Shown here: positions 1 to 4,114 of the stretch, piece by piece | Position numbering within the stretch: position 1 is the first letter of the stretch | How the letters are laid out: the number at the start of each line of letters is the position of its first letter | Assembly (NCBI GenBank): GCA_031263335.1 | Contig: JAISGB010000129.1 | Span: forward strand, 1 to 6,203 | From: Eubacteriales Family XIII. Incertae Sedis bacterium | Lineage (GTDB): Bacteria; Bacillota; Clostridia; Peptostreptococcales; Anaerovoracaceae | Direction: 5' to 3' | DNA: 6,203 nucleotides | Translations under genes and position numbers: made by a program | Notes under the pieces: generated by a model | Databases searched by the model: none | What the model was told of the DNA's origin: nothing | The model's input: only the letters and a program-made list of their open reading frames with translations

Positions 1-47
1 GTTTGGTAAAAAGGACCTGAATTGCACTACAACTTTTCGCATAGTCT

Positions 48-93
48 AAAACCCGCAACGCCTTGAATTTACTGGCGTTACGGGTTGTTTTTT
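48..93 (+). terminator. Rho-independent terminator of the upstream unit
   Basis: An inverted repeat pairs AACCCG-c-AACGCC (50-62) with GGCGTT-a-CGGGTT (74-86), a 13-position stem with one C/A mismatch and an 11-nt loop, followed at once by TTTTTT (88-93). This is the standard intrinsic terminator layout on the plus strand. The A-run at 48-51 would give a short T-run on the opposite strand, so weak activity in both directions is possible. It most likely closes a plus-strand gene lying left of the window, and it separates that gene from cheA. No coding sequence can be assigned to the bases before it. Confidence 0.82.
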
Positions 94-166
94 ACCTTAT
101 TGCTTCCGAAAACAAGATACATTGTAAAAGAAATGAGCGCAACCGGCACGGAACGCCAAAAAACAG

Positions 167-195
167 TTTTCTATTCCGAGGAAATAGATTATAAT
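167..195 (+). promoter_or_regulatory. Candidate cheA promoter with perfect -10 box
   Basis: TATAAT at 190-195 matches the sigma-A -10 consensus exactly. At a 17-nt spacing the -35 position is TTTTCT (167-172), which is a poor match, so the promoter may depend on an activator. Transcription would begin near 201-203, leaving a leader of only about 14 nt that still contains the Shine-Dalgarno site. An imperfect dyad (171-187) lies between the two boxes. A sigma-D/FliA-type motif (TAAA-N15-GCCGATAA) was sought because chemotaxis genes often use it. Only a poor partial match (CCGA at 176-179 with CAAA at 157-160) is visible. The region 94-166 shows no better promoter. Confidence 0.4.
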
Positions 196-203
196 TGAGA
201 ATG

Positions 204-210
204 AAAGGAG
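204..210 (+). promoter_or_regulatory. Ribosome binding site of cheA
   Basis: AAAGGAG lies 5 nt before the ATG at 216. It fixes the cheA start there: the alternative in-frame TTG at 195 and ATG at 201 lie upstream of or inside this site, and neither has a Shine-Dalgarno sequence of its own. Confidence 0.85.
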
Positions 211-215
211 ATTGT

Positions 216-3062
216 ATGAGCGACGATTTTAACAACGAATCCATGTTGGAGCTGTATCTGTTCGAATCCACGACGCTCTTGGACAATCTCGACGCCATGT
301 TGCTTCAGGCGGAGTCTTCCCGTACCCTCACAAAGGAAAACCTGAACGAGATCTTCCGCATCATGCACACGATCAAGGGTTCCTCCGCGATGATGGCCTT
401 CATCACCATCGCGGAGATCGCGCATAAGGCCGAGGATCTCTTTGCCGTGATCCGGGACGGAGCGCCGAACCCCGCGCGCTTCGACGATCTCTTCGATCTT
501 GTACTGCGCGTATCGGAATTCCTTGGGCGCGAGACGTCCAAGATACAGGAGGGGACGGAGCCGTCGGAAGGGAATCCCGCCTTGGCGGGCGAGATAGCCG
601 AACTGATAGAGGCATTCAAGGCGGACGCGCCGCAACCTGCGCCGGGACCCGATATCGGCAGGATGTTGGGCGGCGCGCCGACATTGCCCGGCCTGTCCGT
701 CGAGCCGATCCGGACGACCGCAACCAACCGGCCCGAACCCATACGGACGGAGAACCGGCAACCCGAACCCACAGGAAAGCCCGAACCGACGCGCGAAGAG
801 GACGGAACGCCCGAACCCGCGCGCACAGAGGACGGGACGCCCGAGTCTGCGGCGCGGGGCGGTGACATCCAAGCGAAACCCGCGCGCGTCTCGATCTCGG
901 CGCACGTCCGGACACAGCCGATCGAGGGGACGGAAGAGGCGGAGGAAGCGCGGGAAACCGTTGCGCCCGTCGCGCCGGAGGGCGGCAGGATATTGGGACT
1001 CGAACCCCCGAGCGCGCCGCAGGACGGCGCGACGGCAAAGACGGCGGAGAACGGATCCGCGCATGCGACCGCCAGCCGCACCGTGGTCGGAGAACCCACG
1101 CGCGCGCCCAACAGCTTGGCGACCTACAACATCCATGTGCATTTCAACGAAGGCGCCCGCATGGAGAACATTCGCGCGTACATGCTCGCCAACAAACTCA
1201 GCGAAATGGGTTCCGTCAACCGCACCATTCCGGAGAATCTGGAAAACAACGCGGAAGCGACGGACTACATCATCGAGAACGGTTTCTATATCAGTTTCAC
1301 CACCGGCATGTTCCGAGAACAGATCGAAACGGTCGCGAAGGGGACGCTCTCTGTCGAATCGGTCGCCTTCATGCGCAGGATGCCCGACGAGGGCGACGCC
1401 GCGCAGGGCACGCCGAAGCCCGCAACCTCGGAAGCGCGGCAAGGCGTTGCAACCGACGATCCGCAAACATCCGAGGATATCGAGGATGACGGATCGATCG
1501 AGGACGCGCCCGAAACGGCCCTCGAAAACCGAGCCGAGAATAACGAGGGCTTCCCTCCGCGCGCCGACGCGCGCGCGACGGCGTTGCAGGCGATCGCGTC
1601 GGCGCGTCCCGGCGCGCGGACGCCGCAAGCCCGGGCAAGCCGGATCGTGAGTACGGGCGCGCAAACCCCGATCCCGACGGACATCGAGAGACGGAGCGAC
1701 GCGCGGGAAGCGAGGACGGCGGATCGGGCTGCGGAGGAAAGGCCGATCGCGTCGGAAATCCCGGCGCGGACGCCGAGCGGCGATCCGGGCGGGGACGCGC
1801 CCCACGGCGCGGCGGAAGCCGAACCGGAGAACGAAACGCGGACGAATAAGATCGCCGCGCCGGTTGCCGTGACGGGCATGTCGGGCAAGCCGATGAAACA
1901 GAACATCATCGGCGTCGATCTGACCAAGTTGGATTCCCTGCTCGATCTCGTCGGCGAGATCGTGATCAACGAATCGATGGTCACCGAAAACACCGATCTT
2001 GAAGGATTGGAATTGGAGCATTTCAATAAGGCGGCCCGGCAGCTGAACAAGCTGACCAACGAACTGCAGGACGCCGTCATGTCCGTGCGCATGGTGCCGG
2101 TCGCCATGACCTTCCAACGCATGCGCCGGATCGTACGCGACATGGGAAAACGGCTCGACAAGGACGCGGAACTCGTCCTCATGGGCGAGAACACCGAAAT
2201 AGACAAGACGATCTTGGACGCGCTGAACGATCCGATCATGCACTTGGTGCGCAACGCGATGGATCACGCCATCGAGACGAAGGAGGAACGGGCGACTGCG
2301 GGCAAGGGTCCCACGGGCCATATCGTGCTGTCGGCGCGAAACGCGGGCGGAGACATCATCATTTCCGTGAGCGACGACGGTCGAGGCCTCGACACAGCCC
2401 AAATATTGGAATCCGCGGCGCAAAAAAACCTCCTGAAAAAGCCGAGAGGCGAATACAGCGAGAAGGAGATCTTCAATCTGCTTATGACGCCCGGGTTCTC
2501 CACGAAGGAAAAGGTCACCGAATTCTCGGGCCGAGGCGTGGGCATGGATGTCGTCAAGAGCAACATCGAGCGAATCGGCGGGACGGTCATCGTCGAGAGC
2601 GTCAAGGGCATGGGTACAAACATTCTCCTGAAGATCCCGCTCACCTTGGCCATCATCTCCTGTATGGAGATCAAATTGGGAAATGATATCTTCTCCATCC
2701 CCATCACGAACATCCGCGAATCGTTCAAGGCGTCCGCGGGCCAATTGGTCAGCGATCCCGGCGGGAACGAGATGATCATGATCCGGGGACGCGCCTATCC
2801 CATCATCCGGCTTCACGAGGCGTTCGGCGTCGGAAACGCCGTCAAGGATATCGACAAGGGGATACTCGTGTTGGCGGATACGGGCGATCGCCGGGGATGT
2901 CTGCTCGCGGACGAGCTGATCGGAAAGTTTCAGGTCGTGGTAAAATCCATGCCGCGCTACCTGAACGGATTCAACGTCAAATCCGCCGGAATCTCCGGAT
3001 GCACCATCATGGGCAACGGGGAGATCAGCCTCATCGTCGATGTACAGGAGTTGCTCGCGTGA
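216..3062 (+). CDS. cheA: Chemotaxis histidine kinase CheA
   Basis: This cytoplasmic autokinase of the chemoreceptor array passes phosphate to CheY and CheB. The protein has 948 residues; typical CheA has about 650-700. The Hpt domain (P1) covers about residues 5-105, with phospho-acceptor His51 in HTIKGSS. A P2-like response-regulator docking domain covers about 304-388 (from YNIHVHF, including MENIRAYML) and resembles clostridial CheA. The P3 dimerisation hairpin starts at about 562 (VDLTKLDSLLDLVGEIV). The P4 ATPase domain has the N-box HLVRNAMDHAIE (676-687), G1 DDGRGLD (720-726) and G2 SGRGVGMD (771-778), all intact. The CheW-like P5 domain covers about 810-948. The extra length is two low-complexity linkers, 136-303 and 389-561, rich in Pro, Glu, Arg and Ala; the first has 10-residue repeats. 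No receiver domain is fused. The start is set by AAAGGAG. The stop overlaps cheR. All catalytic boxes are present, so an active kinase is expected. Confidence 0.96.
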   Translation: MSDDFNNESMLELYLFESTTLLDNLDAMLLQAESSRTLTKENLNEIFRIMHTIKGSSAMMAFITIAEIAHKAEDLFAVIRDGAPNPARFDDLFDLVLRVSEFLGRETSKIQEGTEPSEGNPALAGEIAELIEAFKADAPQPAPGPDIGRMLGGAPTLPGLSVEPIRTTATNRPEPIRTENRQPEPTGKPEPTREEDGTPEPARTEDGTPESAARGGDIQAKPARVSISAHVRTQPIEGTEEAEEARETVAPVAPEGGRILGLEPPSAPQDGATAKTAENGSAHATASRTVVGEPTRAPNSLATYNIHVHFNEGARMENIRAYMLANKLSEMGSVNRTIPENLENNAEATDYIIENGFYISFTTGMFREQIETVAKGTLSVESVAFMRRMPDEGDAAQGTPKPATSEARQGVATDDPQTSEDIEDDGSIEDAPETALENRAENNEGFPPRADARATALQAIASARPGARTPQARASRIVSTGAQTPIPTDIERRSDAREARTADRAAEERPIASEIPARTPSGDPGGDAPHGAAEAEPENETRTNKIAAPVAVTGMSGKPMKQNIIGVDLTKLDSLLDLVGEIVINESMVTENTDLEGLELEHFNKAARQLNKLTNELQDAVMSVRMVPVAMTFQRMRRIVRDMGKRLDKDAELVLMGENTEIDKTILDALNDPIMHLVRNAMDHAIETKEERATAGKGPTGHIVLSARNAGGDIIISVSDDGRGLDTAQILESAAQKNLLKKPRGEYSEKEIFNLLMTPGFSTKEKVTEFSGRGVGMDVVKSNIERIGGTVIVESVKGMGTNILLKIPLTLAIISCMEIKLGNDIFSIPITNIRESFKASAGQLVSDPGGNEMIMIRGRAYPIIRLHEAFGVGNAVKDIDKGILVLADTGDRRGCLLADELIGKFQVVVKSMPRYLNGFNVKSAGISGCTIMGNGEISLIVDVQELLA
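732..854 (+). repeat. Tandem 30-bp (10-residue) repeat inside cheA
   Basis: CCCGAACC recurs in frame at 732, 762, 780 and 810, with a decayed copy (CCCGAGTC) at 840. The spacings are 30, 18, 30 and 30 bp. The best pair, 780-809 and 810-839, encodes PEPTREEDGT and PEPARTEDGT. An earlier diverged copy reads PEPIRTENRQ (residues 173-182), followed by a shortened six-residue unit, PEPTGK. The array lies in the linker between P1 and P2, so unit gain or loss would change tether length without touching a folded domain. Confidence 0.85.
3046..3050 (+). promoter_or_regulatory. Ribosome binding site of cheR
   Basis: AGGAG lies within the last codons of cheA, 8 nt before the GTG at 3059 and 17 nt before the ATG at 3068. 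The spacing favours GTG as the cheR start. Confidence 0.65.
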
Positions 3063-3865
3063 TTGCAATGACCGACGCGGAATTCCTTGAGATATCGGAG
3101 TATATACGCGTCCATTACGGCGTCAATCTGAAGAAAAAGCGGGCGCTCATCGAAGGGCGTCTGGGTTTTTATGTGGATTCAAAGGGGTACAGGTCCTACA
3201 AGGAATATTTTGAATTCATGAAGAACGATCCGACGCACCGGGAATTGGCCAATCTACTGAATCGACTGACCACAAACCACACCTACTTTATGCGCGAGAA
3301 GGAACACTTCGTATTCTACGAACGCTCCGTCCTGCCATGGATCGAACACGAACTGAACGACCGCGATCTGCGCGTCTGGAGCGCGGGTTGCTCCTCCGGA
3401 CAGGAACCCTACACCCTTTCCATCTTTACGCAGAACTATTTGGGCGCGCGCGCGTCCGATTGGGACGCAACCATCCTCGCCACCGACATATCGGACAAGG
3501 CGCTGACGACGGCGAAAAACGGCGTCTATCCTGCGGAGGAACTGTCGACCATGCCCGATGAATGGCGCAGAAAGTATTTCACGATGCACGACGATTATTC
3601 GTTCAAGGTGACGCCCTATCTCAGGGAAAAGGTCGCCTTCAAGAACCTCAATCTGCTTGACCCTTTCAATGTAAAAAAACCGTTCCACGCGATCTTCTGC
3701 AGGAACGTCATGATCTATTTTGACAATGACACGAAGACGACGCTGATCGACAAATTCTATGACGCGCTCCGCGACGGCGGTTTCTTCTTCACGGGACACA
3801 GCGAATCCCTCACCGCCTTGGAGCATCGATTTAAGTACGTAAGCCCATCCATCTACCGGAAATAA
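3059..3865 (+). CDS. cheR: Chemoreceptor glutamate methyltransferase CheR
   Basis: CheR transfers methyl groups from S-adenosylmethionine to glutamates of chemoreceptors, opposing the methylesterase CheB during adaptation. The 268 residues match the normal length of a single-module CheR. The N-terminal helical domain carries KKRALIEGRLG and LTTNHTYFMRE, where Arg79 corresponds to the conserved active-site arginine. The SAM-binding motif is GCSSGQEPY (110-118), with Asp143 in ATDISD, NLLDPF, and IFCRNVMIYF (Arg215, Asn216) following. GHSESL lies near the C-terminus. There is no TPR extension. Most homologues have GE where this protein has GQ (Gln115). The GTG start overlaps the cheA stop as GTGA and is served by AGGAG at 3046; an ATG at 3068 (265 residues) is the alternative. 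Overlap implies coupled translation with cheA from one transcript. Confidence 0.95.
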   Translation: MIAMTDAEFLEISEYIRVHYGVNLKKKRALIEGRLGFYVDSKGYRSYKEYFEFMKNDPTHRELANLLNRLTTNHTYFMREKEHFVFYERSVLPWIEHELNDRDLRVWSAGCSSGQEPYTLSIFTQNYLGARASDWDATILATDISDKALTTAKNGVYPAEELSTMPDEWRRKYFTMHDDYSFKVTPYLREKVAFKNLNLLDPFNVKKPFHAIFCRNVMIYFDNDTKTTLIDKFYDALRDGGFFFTGHSESLTALEHRFKYVSPSIYRK

Positions 3866-3885
3866 CACGCCGCATGTCGGGCGGG

Positions 3886-3898
3886 CGGGCAACGCCCG
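3886..3898 (+). terminator. Small GC hairpin after cheR
   Basis: CGGGC-aac-GCCCG forms a 5-bp stem with a 3-nt loop about 20 nt after the cheR stop. There is no T-run behind it. It may protect the 3' end or slow polymerase, but it is not a convincing intrinsic terminator on its own. Confidence 0.3.
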
Positions 3899-3905
3899 TC
3901 TCCGC

Positions 3906-4114
3906 TTCTCTCCTTCGCAATCGTCGCGCGGGGCGTTGCGTGTCCGCCTCCGTTCTCTCCTTCGCAAGGATCGCCCGAGGCGGGACATTGCGCGCCCGCC
4001 TCGGGTCTGTCTCTCCTTCGCGATCGCCCGCAAGCGGGAGCTGCGTGATCGTCTGCGACGGCTTCGTCGGCCACGTGATCCCCCCTTCGCGATCGCCCGC
4101 GGGAGCTACGCGCG
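3906..4114. repeat. Four degenerate copies of an intergenic repeat
   Basis: The core CTCCTTCGCRATCGCCCGC recurs with changes at about 3910, 3957, 4013 and 4082, at intervals of roughly 47, 56 and 69 bp. Copies 3 and 4 share CTTCGCGATCGCCCGC exactly (4016-4031 and 4085-4100) and then GGGAGCT. Copy 3 holds the extra palindrome CCCGC-aa-GCGGG (4027-4038). Another small hairpin, CGACG-gctt-CGTCG, sits at 4056-4069. Copy 4 runs into the stop codon and last codons of the surface-protein gene. Together these fill almost the whole convergent spacer 3866-4105, which holds no credible gene. The layout recalls the palindromic intergenic repeat families of other bacteria. Reading frames through it are low-complexity and I take them as spurious. 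Confidence 0.6.
3974..4005. terminator. Perfect 11-bp GC hairpin between convergent genes
   Basis: CCCGAGGCGGG (3974-3984) and CCCGCCTCGGG (3995-4005) are exact reverse complements around a 10-nt loop. The stem is very stable and reads the same from both strands, so it could mark the 3' ends of both cheR and the surface-protein gene. Neither flank has a clear T-run, so it does not meet the usual intrinsic-terminator rule. It is also part of repeat copy 2, so it may be a property of the repeat rather than a dedicated terminator. Confidence 0.5.

Noticed and set aside
1..47. End of an upstream coding gene
   Set aside because: An in-frame TAA at 7-9 could be its stop, but fewer than three codons are visible, so nothing can be supported.
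94..215. Riboswitch or leader RNA before cheA
   Set aside because: Only about 120 bases, with no recognisable aptamer motif or terminator/antiterminator pair after the upstream terminator.
862..1650. 262-codon plus-strand frame within cheA
   Set aside because: It is Arg/Ser/Pro-rich, lies wholly in the shifted frame of the CheA linkers and P2 domain, and has no independent start signal of note.
189..3068. Very long minus-strand open frame (959 codons) opposite cheA
   Set aside because: It mirrors cheA in antisense, has Arg/Asp/Gly-rich sequence without domain features, and arises from GC-biased codon use in the real gene.
3254..4033. Minus-strand frames across cheR and the spacer (for example 3254-4033, 3831-4205, 3853-4341)
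   Set aside because: They run through the intergenic repeats and cross gene boundaries, with repetitive basic sequence such as AKER and GDRE derived from the repeat itself.
3906..4114. CRISPR array
   Set aside because: The repeats are degenerate, unequally spaced (47, 56 and 69 bp) and have no distinct unique spacers of constant length; no cas gene is present.
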